Source: Neomelitea salexigens DSM 19753
GTDB lineage: Bacteria > Pseudomonadota > Gammaproteobacteria > Pseudomonadales > Spongiibacteraceae
Reading direction: 5' to 3'
Length of the DNA stretch: 64,000 nt
NCBI RefSeq assembly: GCF_000422345.1
Contig: NZ_AULP01000007.1
Coordinates: 120,154 to 184,153, forward strand
The notes beneath the pieces were generated by a model. It had not been told where the DNA came from and did no database searches. It worked only from the letters and a program-made list of their open reading frames with translations. Made by a program: the position numbers and the translations under genes. Shown in pieces: positions 55,967-64,000 of this stretch. Position 1 is the first letter of the stretch; each line of letters starts with the position of its first letter.

Positions 55967-56899
55967 ATGGCGCACTGGACTCCGAATGAAATTGCCGACT
56001 TGTCGGGCAAAACTGTGCTGATCACTGGCGCGAATAGCGGCATCGGCTTTGAAACGGCGGTGCAGCTGGCGGCGCGCTCAGCACAGGTCGTGGTCAGTTG
56101 CCGCAGCCAGGAAAAGGCCAACCAAACGCTGCAGCGCATTCAGCAGCTTGTGCCTGGTGCGCAGCTGTCGGCCATAACCATGGAACTGTCAGACTTAGAT
56201 TCAGTTGCCCGTGCGGCTGACGCGTTTTTGTCCACACATGGGCAGCTCGACTGCTTGGTAAACAATGCGGGGGTGATGGGCCTGCCACTGTTGCGCAATG
56301 CGCGCGGCCACGAAATGGTGTTTGCTGTCAGCCACCTTGGCCATTTTGCACTTACTGCGCAGCTGCTGCCGGCACTGCGTGCGGCGACACAGGCGAGGGT
56401 GGTAACGGTTTCCAGCCTCGCTGCGCGCAAAGGGCAGTTGCTAATGAATGATCTGAATTGGCAGCACACGCCTTACTCCAAAGTCGCGGCATACGGGCGC
56501 GCCAAATTAGCGAATCTGAGTTTTGCACTGGAGTTACAGCGGCGCTTTGACGCCGCGGGCATGGAGGCCCTCAGTGTTGCGGCCCACCCGGGCTATGCGG
56601 CAACCAACGTCGCCTATGCCAGCGATGCGCCGGCGGGGTTCCGGCGCCGCCTGTGGGAGTGGATTGCGTATTTGGGTAATCGAATCTTGGCGCAGCCAGC
56701 AGAGCAGGGCGCCTGGCCAACGCTGTACGCGGCGACGTCGTCAGCGGTGAGCGGTGGTGACTATATCGGCCCAGCCGGCCCCTTTGAATTTCGCGGCCCG
56801 CCCACCAAGGTGGCGGCGGTGGCGGCAGCGCAGGATCAGGTTTTGGCAGCGGAGCTATGGCGCCAGTCTGAAGACTTATGTGGTGTGAGGTTGTTATGA
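55967..56899 (+). CDS. SDR oxidoreductase (retinol-dehydrogenase-like)
   Basis: 310 residues from ATG 55967 with AGGAAAAGGA upstream; the frame is open from 55865 without a site. TGANSGIG, NNAGVMG, SSLAARKG and AAYGRAKLAN mark an SDR of the retinol dehydrogenase/protochlorophyllide-reductase-like group, usually acting on lipophilic alcohols and ketones. Its TGA overlaps the ATG of the next gene (ATGA), so the two are translationally coupled. Confidence 0.87.
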   Translation: MAHWTPNEIADLSGKTVLITGANSGIGFETAVQLAARSAQVVVSCRSQEKANQTLQRIQQLVPGAQLSAITMELSDLDSVARAADAFLSTHGQLDCLVNNAGVMGLPLLRNARGHEMVFAVSHLGHFALTAQLLPALRAATQARVVTVSSLAARKGQLLMNDLNWQHTPYSKVAAYGRAKLANLSFALELQRRFDAAGMEALSVAAHPGYAATNVAYASDAPAGFRRRLWEWIAYLGNRILAQPAEQGAWPTLYAATSSAVSGGDYIGPAGPFEFRGPPTKVAAVAAAQDQVLAAELWRQSEDLCGVRLL

Positions 56900-57681
56900 C
56901 GGTTATACAGTGGCACGACGGCCTGCTAATGGCCTACGCGGCAATGTCGGTGTTGGTGTTTGTGGTACTACAGTTTTTTATTAAGGCATCGTATGGCCGC
57001 CACGATACCGAGGATCGCGCTTGGTGGTGGGGGCCGGGAGTACCGACGCGCGTGGCATGGGTCATCATGGAGGCGCCGTCGTCAATCGGCTTTGCGGTGA
57101 TCTATTTTATGGGTGACAACGCCTGGCAGCCCGTGCCGTTATTACTGTTTGCGCTGTGGCAGGTGCATTACTTCCAGCGCAGTTTTATCTACCCGTTTAA
57201 GCGCAGCGTTAAGCCGGGCGATAAAACTCCCTTGTTACTGCCGCTGATCGCGCTGTTCACCAACTTTGGCATTTCGTTTCTCAACGCCAGCATACTGTCC
57301 TGGTCGTCGCTGGCGATGGATTACACCGCGGCATGGCTCACTGACCCGCGCTTGATCTTCGGCGTCGCGCTGTTTTTCGTCGGCTATTACGTCAATCGTC
57401 GCAGCGATGCCATGTTAGCCGCGCTGCGCAAGCCGGGAGAGAGCGGTTACAAAATACCGCGTGGCTGGTTGTATGAGTGGGTATCGTGTCCCAATTATCT
57501 GGGAGAAATCATGGTGTGGTGTGGCTGGGCGCTCGCAACGTGGTCATGGGCGGGGGCTGTCTTCCTGTTGTGGACCTTGGCGAATTTGCTTCCCCGCGCT
57601 CTCAGTAACCACCAGTGGTATCGGCAGACCTTTGACAATTACCCGGCACACCGCAAAGCGGTATTGCCGGGTATTTTGTAG
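56896..57681 (+). CDS. Steroid 5-alpha-reductase-like membrane protein
   Basis: 261 residues with about six membrane segments. The C-terminal half has the 3-oxo-5-alpha-steroid 4-dehydrogenase signature: YKIPRGWLYEWVSCPNYLGEI, then NLLPRALSNHQWYRQTFDNYP and RKAVLPG. Family members reduce a conjugated double bond with NADPH. The start at 56896 overlaps the SDR stop. An SDR coupled to a 5-alpha-reductase-like enzyme suggests redox work on a sterol-, steroid- or fatty-type enone. Confidence 0.87.
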   Translation: MTVIQWHDGLLMAYAAMSVLVFVVLQFFIKASYGRHDTEDRAWWWGPGVPTRVAWVIMEAPSSIGFAVIYFMGDNAWQPVPLLLFALWQVHYFQRSFIYPFKRSVKPGDKTPLLLPLIALFTNFGISFLNASILSWSSLAMDYTAAWLTDPRLIFGVALFFVGYYVNRRSDAMLAALRKPGESGYKIPRGWLYEWVSCPNYLGEIMVWCGWALATWSWAGAVFLLWTLANLLPRALSNHQWYRQTFDNYPAHRKAVLPGIL

Positions 57682-57695
57682 AGGACGGTTCTGCC

Positions 57696-59645
57696 TTACT
57701 GGAGTTCCGGCAAGTCTTTGAAGAGGGCCAGCGCATCGGGGTTGGCCAAGGCATCGACGTTTTTCACGGTTTTTCCGTGAACCACATCGCGCACCGCCAG
57801 CTCGACAATCTTGCCGCTGATCGTGCGTGGAATTTCTGCCACCGCGATAATTTTTGCCGGTACATGGCGCGGCGTGGTTTCCTGACGAATGGTGTTGCGG
57901 ATGGTATTGCGCAGGGTGTCGTCCAGTGTGCAGCCTTCACGCAGCACCACAAATAGGACAACTCGCACATCGCCTTGATACTGCTGCCCGATGCAGATGC
58001 TGTCGACAACGTCGGCAACCTTTTCAACCTGGCGGTAAATTTCCGCGGTGCCAATGCGCACGCCGCCGGGGTTGAGCACGGCGTCGGAGCGGCCGTGAAT
58101 AATCATGCCGCCGTGTTCGGTGATCTCGCCGTAGTCTCCGTGGGCCCAGACATTGGGGTAGGTGTCGAAATAGGCCGCGCGGTATTTGGCATTGTCGGGG
58201 TCATTCCAAAACCCGATGGGGGCGCTGGGGAAGGGGCGAGTGCAGACCATTTCGCCTTTTTCACCGACAACGGCGTTGCCATCATCGTCCCAAACCTCTA
58301 CTGCCATACCCAGGCCGAGACACTGAATCTCACCCTCATAGACGGGAAGGCAGGGGTTGCCGAGAACAAAGCACGACAGGATGTCCGTGCCGCCGGAAAT
58401 CGATGACAGGCAAATATCCTGTTTAATGTGCCGGTACACATAGCGAAAGCTCTCGTCGGACAATGGCGAACCCGTTGATAACACGGCTTTTAAGGCGCTG
58501 AGTTGATGGCTTTCAGCGGGCTTTACCCCGGCTTTTTGCAGGGCTTCTATGTACTTGGCGCTGGTGCCAAAAATAGAAATGCCTTCATCGTCGGCCATGT
58601 CCATCAACGATTGCGGCTGTGGGTAAAAGGGAGAGCCGTCGTATAGAACAAGGGTCGCTTCACAGGCGAGGCCGCTTACCAGCCAGTTCCACATCATCCA
58701 GCCACAGGTGGAAAAGTAAAACAGCGTGTCCTCACTGCCTAGATCGGTGTGTAAGCGGTGCTCCTTCATGTGCTGAATCAGGCTGCCGCCGGCACTGTGG
58801 ACGATGCACTTCGGTACCCCCGTGGTGCCCGATGAGTACATGATGTACAGCGGGTGGTCGAAGGGCAGCTGCTCGAACGCAATATCGTTTGGCGAATAGG
58901 CGGCGAGTGTCTCCGCCCACAATGTCGCCCCTTCTGGCAGCGGTATTTCCTCGGCGGTGCGGCTGACGGGGACAATGATCAGCGTCTCTATGCTGCTGAT
59001 CTGCGCTTTAATCTGCGACACGCGCGGCAAGCTGTCGAGGGTTTTTCCGCCGTAGAAATAGCCGTCGCAGGCAAATAGTACTTTGGGTTGGATTTGGCCA
59101 AAGCGATCCATCACGCCATTAATGCCGAAGTCAGGGGAACACGATGACCAGACTGCGCCAATACTGGCGCTGGCCAGCATGGCGATGACGGTTTCGCTGG
59201 TGTTGGGCATAAAGCCGGCAACGCGGTCGCCGCGACCAACGCCAGCACTGCGCAGCGCCTGGGCTAACTGGCTGACTTGTTGGTACAGATTGGCATAGCT
59301 GATCGTCTCGCGCCGGCCGTTCTCCAGCCGTGAAACCAACGCGGTTTTATCACTGCGGTTACGCAGTAAGTTTTCAGCGAAATTCAGACGAGCATCGGGA
59401 AACCATCGCGCACCGGGAAATTGGTTCCCGTCCACCAGAACCTGGTCGCTCGTTTGTGAGGCGCGAATATCGCAAAAGTCCCACACCGATTGCCAAAAGG
59501 CCTCGGGAGATTCCACCGACCAGCGGTGTAGGTCGGCGTAGTTGTCGAACTGGCGTTGCTGGTCTCGGTCGAGCTGCTGCAAGAATTGGCTCAGTTGGCT
59601 GCGCTGAATGCGGGCCGCTGAGGGTTCCCAAAGACAGTTTTTCAT
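57696..59645 (-). CDS. Acetoacetyl-CoA synthetase
   Basis: 649 residues of the acyl-adenylating family. AMP-binding motif [19 protein letters not shown], then [13 protein letters not shown] and the C-terminal [19 protein letters not shown]. The N-terminal WxPS...F and length match acetoacetate-CoA ligases, activating acetoacetate with ATP and CoA for lipid synthesis or ketone-body use. Divergent from a LysR regulator across a 109-nt region with an inverted repeat. Confidence 0.92.
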   Translation of the reverse strand: MKNCLWEPSAARIQRSQLSQFLQQLDRDQQRQFDNYADLHRWSVESPEAFWQSVWDFCDIRASQTSDQVLVDGNQFPGARWFPDARLNFAENLLRNRSDKTALVSRLENGRRETISYANLYQQVSQLAQALRSAGVGRGDRVAGFMPNTSETVIAMLASASIGAVWSSCSPDFGINGVMDRFGQIQPKVLFACDGYFYGGKTLDSLPRVSQIKAQISSIETLIIVPVSRTAEEIPLPEGATLWAETLAAYSPNDIAFEQLPFDHPLYIMYSSGTTGVPKCIVHSAGGSLIQHMKEHRLHTDLGSEDTLFYFSTCGWMMWNWLVSGLACEATLVLYDGSPFYPQPQSLMDMADDEGISIFGTSAKYIEALQKAGVKPAESHQLSALKAVLSTGSPLSDESFRYVYRHIKQDICLSSISGGTDILSCFVLGNPCLPVYEGEIQCLGLGMAVEVWDDDGNAVVGEKGEMVCTRPFPSAPIGFWNDPDNAKYRAAYFDTYPNVWAHGDYGEITEHGGMIIHGRSDAVLNPGGVRIGTAEIYRQVEKVADVVDSICIGQQYQGDVRVVLFVVLREGCTLDDTLRNTIRNTIRQETTPRHVPAKIIAVAEIPRTISGKIVELAVRDVVHGKTVKNVDALANPDALALFKDLPELQ

Positions 59646-59713
59646 TATTCGATGTCTCTATAGCTGGAGCGAATGATAGGGTAATTGACGTAGACTGCCT
59701 TGCTGAGATATTT

Positions 59714-59745
59714 TTATCAAATTGATAATAATTATTAATTGATAA
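59714..59745. promoter_or_regulatory. LysR-type operator between the CoA ligase and lysR genes
   Basis: TTATCAA-A-TTGATAA at 59714-59728 is a perfect 15-bp palindrome, and a further TTGATAA half-site lies at 59739-59745. This multiple half-site layout in a divergent region is typical of LysR-family autoregulation and target activation. Confidence 0.7.
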
Positions 59746-59754
59746 GTTTAAATT

Positions 59755-60636
59755 ATGAATGTCAGTGTTAAACAGTTGCGCGCCTTCGTTGCTGTGGCCG
59801 AGACAGGCAGCTTCGCGCAGGCATGTGAGCAATTGAATATATCGCAACCGGCGCTGAGCATGGCGGTGAAGAACCTCGAAGATGAAGTGGGTGGAAGCCT
59901 GTTTTTGCGCTCGACCCGGTCGTTGAGTTTAAGTCCCGAGGGCAGTGCGTTTCTGCCCACCGCTCAGCGCCTGCTGCGGGACTGGTCCGATGCCTTTACC
60001 GACTTGCAGCGTTTGTATAGCTTACAGCAGGGCAAGCTAACCATTGCGGCAATGCCCTCGTTTGCCAGCACACGCCTGCCTGCGGTATTGGCGACCTACC
60101 GGCAGCAGTTCCCCAATATTGATATCGCGGTGCGCGATATCGTCATGGAGGAGCTTATTGATGCCGTGCGCGCTGGCCGTGTTGAACTTGGCGTGGCCTT
60201 TGAGCCAGACGATAGCGAGGGGCTGGAATTTGAAGCGCTTTTCACCGACCGCTTCGTGGCGGTATTGCCAGAGGCACACCCCTTACTGGCGCGCAATCGC
60301 CTGCGGATAAAAGACCTGCTCGGCGATACGGTGATTACCCTGAACAGGGGCTCCAGCACCCGCCGCTGGACGGAAGCGGCCTTCGCCATTGAGTCACTTT
60401 CGCCCCCGGCGATCTTCGAGGCGTTTCAACTGACTACCGTGGGGGCAATGGTGGCCGCTGGCCTGGGTGTGGCGCTGGTGCCAGCGCTGTGTGAGGAGCA
60501 GATGCATCAATTGGGCGCCCGCTGTAAGCCGATAAGCGGACGATGTATCGAACGGCGAGTGGGGATTATCAGGCGCCGACGACAGCAGCTGTCATCTGCA
60601 GCAGTGGCCATGCGCGCCTTATTGATGGAAAACTAG
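59755..60636 (+). CDS. LysR-family transcriptional regulator
   Basis: 293 residues. Winged helix-turn-helix at the N-terminus (VKQLRAFVAVAETGSFAQACEQLNISQPALS), then a periplasmic-binding-like effector domain from about 90. Divergent from the acetoacetyl-CoA synthetase gene, which it probably controls in response to a short acid such as acetoacetate. That target is inferred from position and the shared operator. Confidence 0.92.
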   Translation: MNVSVKQLRAFVAVAETGSFAQACEQLNISQPALSMAVKNLEDEVGGSLFLRSTRSLSLSPEGSAFLPTAQRLLRDWSDAFTDLQRLYSLQQGKLTIAAMPSFASTRLPAVLATYRQQFPNIDIAVRDIVMEELIDAVRAGRVELGVAFEPDDSEGLEFEALFTDRFVAVLPEAHPLLARNRLRIKDLLGDTVITLNRGSSTRRWTEAAFAIESLSPPAIFEAFQLTTVGAMVAAGLGVALVPALCEEQMHQLGARCKPISGRCIERRVGIIRRRRQQLSSAAVAMRALLMEN

Positions 60637-60765
60637 GGGACTTGCCGAGGTGAGTGATGGTGGCAGCGCTACCTTCCCCAGCGGGGATACCCTAAAATAC
60701 GGCCGCTGCTCAGTGATAACTGCGGTGATAACTGGGGTGATGACAACAATAGAGAGGAAGGACGG

Positions 60766-61659
60766 ATGCTCGGTTTTTTACCGCCTGTGGTAAAGGGATT
60801 TCTCGCTGCGTGCCTGTTGGCCATGAATACCGTTGTGCTGGCGCCGTTTTTGATGGTGGTATCGCTACTGCGTTTTCTTGTGCCGCTAGCAAGCTTTCAA
60901 CGCCGCTGCACGGCGGCGGCAGTGTGGATTGCCGAATTATGGATCGCGATCAACTCTCAGTGGATGCGCTTAACCCAGCCCATGCAGTGGGACGTAGAGG
61001 GTATTGAGCAGCTCGATAAGGACCAGTGGTATCTGGTGACCTCTAATCATCAGTCCTGGGCCGATATATTTATTCTTCAGAATTTACTGAATCGGAAAAT
61101 TCCGATGCTCAAGTTCTTTCTAAAACAGGAACTCATCTGGGTGCCGGTAATCGGCTTGTGCTGGTGGGCGTTGGATTTCCCGTTTATGAAACGCTACAGC
61201 AAGGAATACTTGGAAAAGCACCCAGAAAAGCGTGGCCAAGACTTTGAGAGCACCCGCCGTGCCTGCGAGAAGTTTGAACATTTACCCGTGTCGGTCTTCA
61301 ATTTCCTAGAAGGTACGCGCTACACCCCTGCCAAACACGACGCGCAGCAGTCACCTTATAAATGGCTGCTAAAACCCAAGGCAGGTGGCATCGGCTTTGT
61401 TGTGGGAGCGATGGGCTCAAGTGTCAAAACCTTAGTCGATATTACTATTGCTTATCCCGGCCACACACAGCCGTCCTTCGGCGACTTCCTTTGCGGACGG
61501 GTGGATAACGTTAAGGTTCGTGTGCAGAAACGAGAGATCCCCAGCGAATTTTTGGGTCGTAGCTACAGCGACGATGAGGACTTCCGCTATGAGTTCCAGC
61601 AATGGGTTAGCGCACTGTGGAAGGAAAAAGACCAATTGATGGAAGAGCTGCACCGATGA
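60766..61659 (+). CDS. 1-acyl-glycerol-3-phosphate acyltransferase family (YihG-like)
   Basis: 297 residues. One or two N-terminal membrane segments, the HX4D motif as NHQSWAD (H95, D100), FFLKQELIWVPVIG, and the substrate motif FLEGTRYTP. The length and the PKAGGIGFVVGAMG block fit the YihG group of PlsC-type lysophospholipid acyltransferases at the inner membrane. GAGAGGAAGGA precedes the ATG. Confidence 0.88.
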   Translation: MLGFLPPVVKGFLAACLLAMNTVVLAPFLMVVSLLRFLVPLASFQRRCTAAAVWIAELWIAINSQWMRLTQPMQWDVEGIEQLDKDQWYLVTSNHQSWADIFILQNLLNRKIPMLKFFLKQELIWVPVIGLCWWALDFPFMKRYSKEYLEKHPEKRGQDFESTRRACEKFEHLPVSVFNFLEGTRYTPAKHDAQQSPYKWLLKPKAGGIGFVVGAMGSSVKTLVDITIAYPGHTQPSFGDFLCGRVDNVKVRVQKREIPSEFLGRSYSDDEDFRYEFQQWVSALWKEKDQLMEELHR

Positions 61660-61715
61660 CTCTCTGAGGTGAAAAGACCCATGGCCAATAACAATAAAAT
61701 AGGGGTAGGCAGAAT

Positions 61716-62210
61716 ATGAAATTCGACTATGTAAAAACACGGCGTGAGGATGTGGCCAGTATTCCAGAGAGCTGGTCCGGCGCAATAAAGACCGTTATGC
61801 GTCACTACACCCGTTTCAATGTCTGGGTGTATAAGAAAAGTGGCGGGAGGTTGATGAAAAGCTTTCCCGGCGGTTATCCCATTTGTATTGTTGGTATGAC
61901 GGGCAAAAAAACGGGTAAAGCCAGAGAGATCGCACTGATTCATCTGCCGCTGGGTGACAAGAAGCTACTGGTCGCTTCCCAAGGAGGCATGCCATCGCAC
62001 CCTTTGTGGTATCACAATATCAAGGCGAACCCTGCGATTACGATTCAAGTTGGGCGCGAGCGTCTCGCCTACACGGCGCGAGAAGTGGACGCTGATACCA
62101 AACGGGAACTCTGGCCTCACTTAGTTAGCCTGTACCCCGATTTCGATGAATACCAAGCGCGTACCGACCGAGATATCCCCGTGTTTTGTTGCGAGCCGAC
62201 AGCGCCATAA
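61716..62210 (+). CDS. Deazaflavin-type (DDN-like) nitroreductase-family protein
   Basis: 164 residues. GGRLMKSFPGGYPICIVGMTGKKTGKAREIALI, LLVASQGGMPSHPLWYHNI and ANPAITIQVG follow the pattern of the nitroreductase-family deazaflavin-dependent oxidoreductases known from actinobacteria, which use F420H2. I see no F420 synthesis gene here, and many relatives in other phyla use flavins or are uncharacterised. AGGGGTAGGCAG precedes the ATG. 56 nt after the acyltransferase gene, possibly co-transcribed. Confidence 0.82.
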   Translation: MKFDYVKTRREDVASIPESWSGAIKTVMRHYTRFNVWVYKKSGGRLMKSFPGGYPICIVGMTGKKTGKAREIALIHLPLGDKKLLVASQGGMPSHPLWYHNIKANPAITIQVGRERLAYTAREVDADTKRELWPHLVSLYPDFDEYQARTDRDIPVFCCEPTAP

Positions 62211-62255
62211 ACGGCGCAATGGTAGGGGCTGCTTTACGCCCCTGATCCGTCGCTG

Positions 62256-62381
62256 CTAAGCCGCCTTCTTCAGCTTTTTCTTGAGTTTGGCGAGCTTGCC
62301 TTCGTGCTTGGCTATTTTCGATTTACGCTGTTTGATGGCTTTTTTCAGACTGGCGATTTTCTTTTTTGCTTTCTTGGACAT
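62256..62381 (-). CDS. 41-residue lysine-rich coiled-coil protein
   Basis: From ATG 62381, with GAGGAAGAC 3 nt upstream. Nearly all Lys/Ala/Leu/Ile in a regular heptad-like pattern (KKIASLKKAIKQRKSKIAKHE, within the limits of one helix), so a very basic helix, perhaps binding nucleic acid or membrane. The open frame extends to 62438 but only this start has a site. Histone-H1-like or alginate-regulator-like Lys/Ala tails are possible relatives; function unknown. Confidence 0.6.
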   Translation of the reverse strand: MSKKAKKKIASLKKAIKQRKSKIAKHEGKLAKLKKKLKKAA

Positions 62382-62515
62382 GATGTCTTCCTCTGCAGAA
62401 ACGTTACCGGGGAATGGCGGGAATAATCGCCTGCCCACCGATGCAAACGAGTAGCCGTATAGTCTAGGACATTCAGGCCGCTAGGTAGTGCGCGCATAAG
62501 CTAGATGCGCAGGGT

Positions 62516-62932
62516 TTAGTGGGGCAGTTTTATGCCGTGGCTGAGCAGCCACTCCTCGTCTAGCTTCCAGATAACGCGACTGATGCCCTCCTGAGCCATA
62601 GCGCGCTCTCTGGCGTAGGCCTGTAAGTCGGCCAAGGCTTGCTGAGCCTCAAAAAACCGCTCTTCGCTGACAGAGACGTTCTGCAAAGAAGGGTCAATAA
62701 CCTTAATGATGACGGGCACCGGCACATCTGCTGAGCGCGGTGACGTCATTACCGCGACACCGTTTTTTACTGCCAGAACGCGAAAGTGGTAGGGGTAGCT
62801 ATTGAGTTTGTCGTCCTGCTTCAACACCGCATTCAATGCGCGAACCTCTGAGGGCTCGTAAAAGATATTTACCATTACGGTAAGGGCGAGCGCGGCGATA
62901 AAAAATCCGTAAACCTTCATGCCTCGTGACAT
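62516..62932 (-). CDS. Membrane-anchored hypothetical protein
   Basis: 138 residues from ATG 62932 (AAGAGA 6 nt upstream; TTG 62938 also in frame). One N-terminal membrane segment (KVYGFFIAALALTVMVNIFY), then a soluble, probably periplasmic domain of about 110 residues with a beta-rich middle (YHFRVLAVKNGVAVMTSP) and a helical C-terminus. I do not recognise a family. It stands alone. Confidence 0.6.
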   Translation of the reverse strand: MSRGMKVYGFFIAALALTVMVNIFYEPSEVRALNAVLKQDDKLNSYPYHFRVLAVKNGVAVMTSPRSADVPVPVIIKVIDPSLQNVSVSEERFFEAQQALADLQAYARERAMAQEGISRVIWKLDEEWLLSHGIKLPH

Positions 62933-63020
62933 AGACAATCTCTTCAGCGGGGAGTGAGTAAACGCGCACTTTACCGCGTTTTCGCCGGAAGCATGTTGAT
63001 ACGGCTCAATGCAGAGAGGG

Positions 63021-63995
63021 TTAAAGGCTTTTACGCTTGCGAAAGAGGGACTTCAGTAAACCTTGCAGCGCCCGCCACCGGGTAATCATCAGTGCGAGAA
63101 ATATCAGCAGGCAGCCTAGCAGTTGCGTTGCACTAAGGCGCTCGGTAAACCATGCCGCCGCGATCAGTGCCGTCCACACTGGTTCAAGCACCATGATAAT
63201 CACGCCGTTGCTATACGGTGACAGGCTCTGTGCGTAGGTTTGTAGGTAAAAACGCAGCGCCGTGCCAACGGTTGCAGAGAGCGTGACCCACAGCCAGACC
63301 ATCGGTTGACCGGCCAATTCGCCAATGTGCCAGGTCTCAAGGAATGTTGATAGCAGCCCGGTAACCGCCGCGACGGTGGTCAATACCAAGGTGGTTAGGG
63401 CTAATACCGGTACCTGTGGAACGTGTTGAGCGTGTCCGTTTTTATCGGCGCGTGACATGGGGTTGGCCGCGCGTGTGTTCAAATTGAAATACAGCGCAAA
63501 TAGCGCTGCGGCGCAGAGCAATAGCAGTTGCGATAACTCCAGACGCAATTGCTGATTCAGAGAGAGGAGGGCGAGCCCAAAACAGGCGACTGGCAGTGCC
63601 ACCCAGGTACTGCGCGGAACAGACTCCTTGAACAGCAGCGCAGCAATTACCGGTACTAGAATGACCCCCAAACTGACGATGAACGCCGCCTCTCCGACAT
63701 GGTGGGAGGCCGCGAGCCCCTTGACCCATAGGCTCATGGCGATACCAAAGACCACCCCAACTTTTACGCATCGAATAAAGTGCACGCGGCTGAGAACCCG
63801 TAACTCCGTTTTTGCCACCATCGCCAGAATGACTGCGGCGATAAAGAAGCGTGCCGACATGAACAACAGCGGGGGCATGATGGCGACCGCTTCTTTGGAG
63901 AAAATCCAGCTAATGGCCGCCAGCAGGGTTACGATTACGAAAATGGCATCTGCAGGGAGGTGCCTAGATGCCGCGCGGGGACCTTGATTCTTCAT
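63021..63995 (-). CDS. EamA/DMT-family transporter
   Basis: 324 residues with ten predicted membrane segments in two EamA repeats: AISWIFSKEAVAIMPPLLFMSARF in the first and FYLQTYAQSLSPYSNGVIIMVLEPVWTALIAAAWFTERLS in the second (quoted in outline). A central hydrophilic loop (about 185-200) is unusually charged. Metabolite exporter of unknown substrate. The ATG at 63995 lies 5 nt from the window end, so its promoter is not seen. Confidence 0.88.
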   Translation of the reverse strand: MKNQGPRAASRHLPADAIFVIVTLLAAISWIFSKEAVAIMPPLLFMSARFFIAAVILAMVAKTELRVLSRVHFIRCVKVGVVFGIAMSLWVKGLAASHHVGEAAFIVSLGVILVPVIAALLFKESVPRSTWVALPVACFGLALLSLNQQLRLELSQLLLLCAAALFALYFNLNTRAANPMSRADKNGHAQHVPQVPVLALTTLVLTTVAAVTGLLSTFLETWHIGELAGQPMVWLWVTLSATVGTALRFYLQTYAQSLSPYSNGVIIMVLEPVWTALIAAAWFTERLSATQLLGCLLIFLALMITRWRALQGLLKSLFRKRKSL

Positions 63996-64000
63996 GAAAT

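Overview
The window looks like chromosome of a free-living, aerobic, probably marine gammaproteobacterium. Three TonB-dependent receptors, an E. coli-type FolE, the PrkA-YeaH-SpoVR trio and a class Ia ribonucleotide reductase with two ATP cones point that way. From memory, the order argF/ABC ATPase ... grxD ... bfr-bfd-peroxiredoxin ... rnt-pyrC resembles the equivalent stretch in Pseudomonas. Other content (steroid-reductase-like protein, DTW protein, DUF3127, many SDRs) would suit the Cellvibrionales/Spongiibacteraceae. The taxon is inference. I saw no tRNA, rRNA or CRISPR.

1-5.5 kb: the 3' end of a cobalamin riboswitch precedes a CobN-like chelatase that carries a signal peptide and a C-terminal membrane anchor. 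An ExbB/TolQ-like proton channel and a DUF2149 protein follow. This looks like a B12-controlled, periplasm-facing, possibly proton-motive-force-driven corrinoid or metal machine, and it is the best candidate here for an undescribed system.

5.5-12.9 kb: a small membrane protein, MltF, an esterase and a DUF3127 protein with an SSB-like tail lead into a short integrase-less run of integron-type gene cassettes on the minus strand. The cassettes carry HigBA, a TonB-C-like secreted protein and a DUF4239 membrane protein. Two attC-like sites are readable base by base, and one is split by an intact IS3-family element with a 4-bp target duplication.

12.9-20.8 kb: housekeeping genes nrdB, nrdA (tandem DnaA boxes and a NrdR-like palindrome upstream), an orphan ABC ATPase, argF and argD.

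21-33 kb: two TonB receptors, a lone HyuB-like subunit, then iron and oxidative-stress genes: grxD, a FecA-like receptor, a thioesterase, bfr, bfd, peroxiredoxin and sodB. Near-identical Fur-like sites precede the FecA-like receptor and bfd. rnt and pyrC follow.

33-44 kb: a shikimate-kinase-like/PTPS-like/SDR operon in which the PTPS homologue has lost its usual catalytic residues; the prkA-yeaH-spoVR stress operon; a crotonase, a DUF6482 protein, folE, an ADP-ribosylglycohydrolase and a PPK2-type polyphosphate kinase.

44-64 kb: a tripartite hybrid histidine kinase next to a response-regulator diguanylate cyclase and a double DsbA-like protein. Then come lipid- or steroid-type genes (SDRs, a 3beta-HSD-like epimerase, a third TonB receptor, a steroid 5-alpha-reductase-like membrane protein, an acetoacetyl-CoA synthetase with a divergent LysR regulator), an acyltransferase, a deazaflavin-type nitroreductase-family protein, two small proteins and an EamA transporter cut close to the window end.
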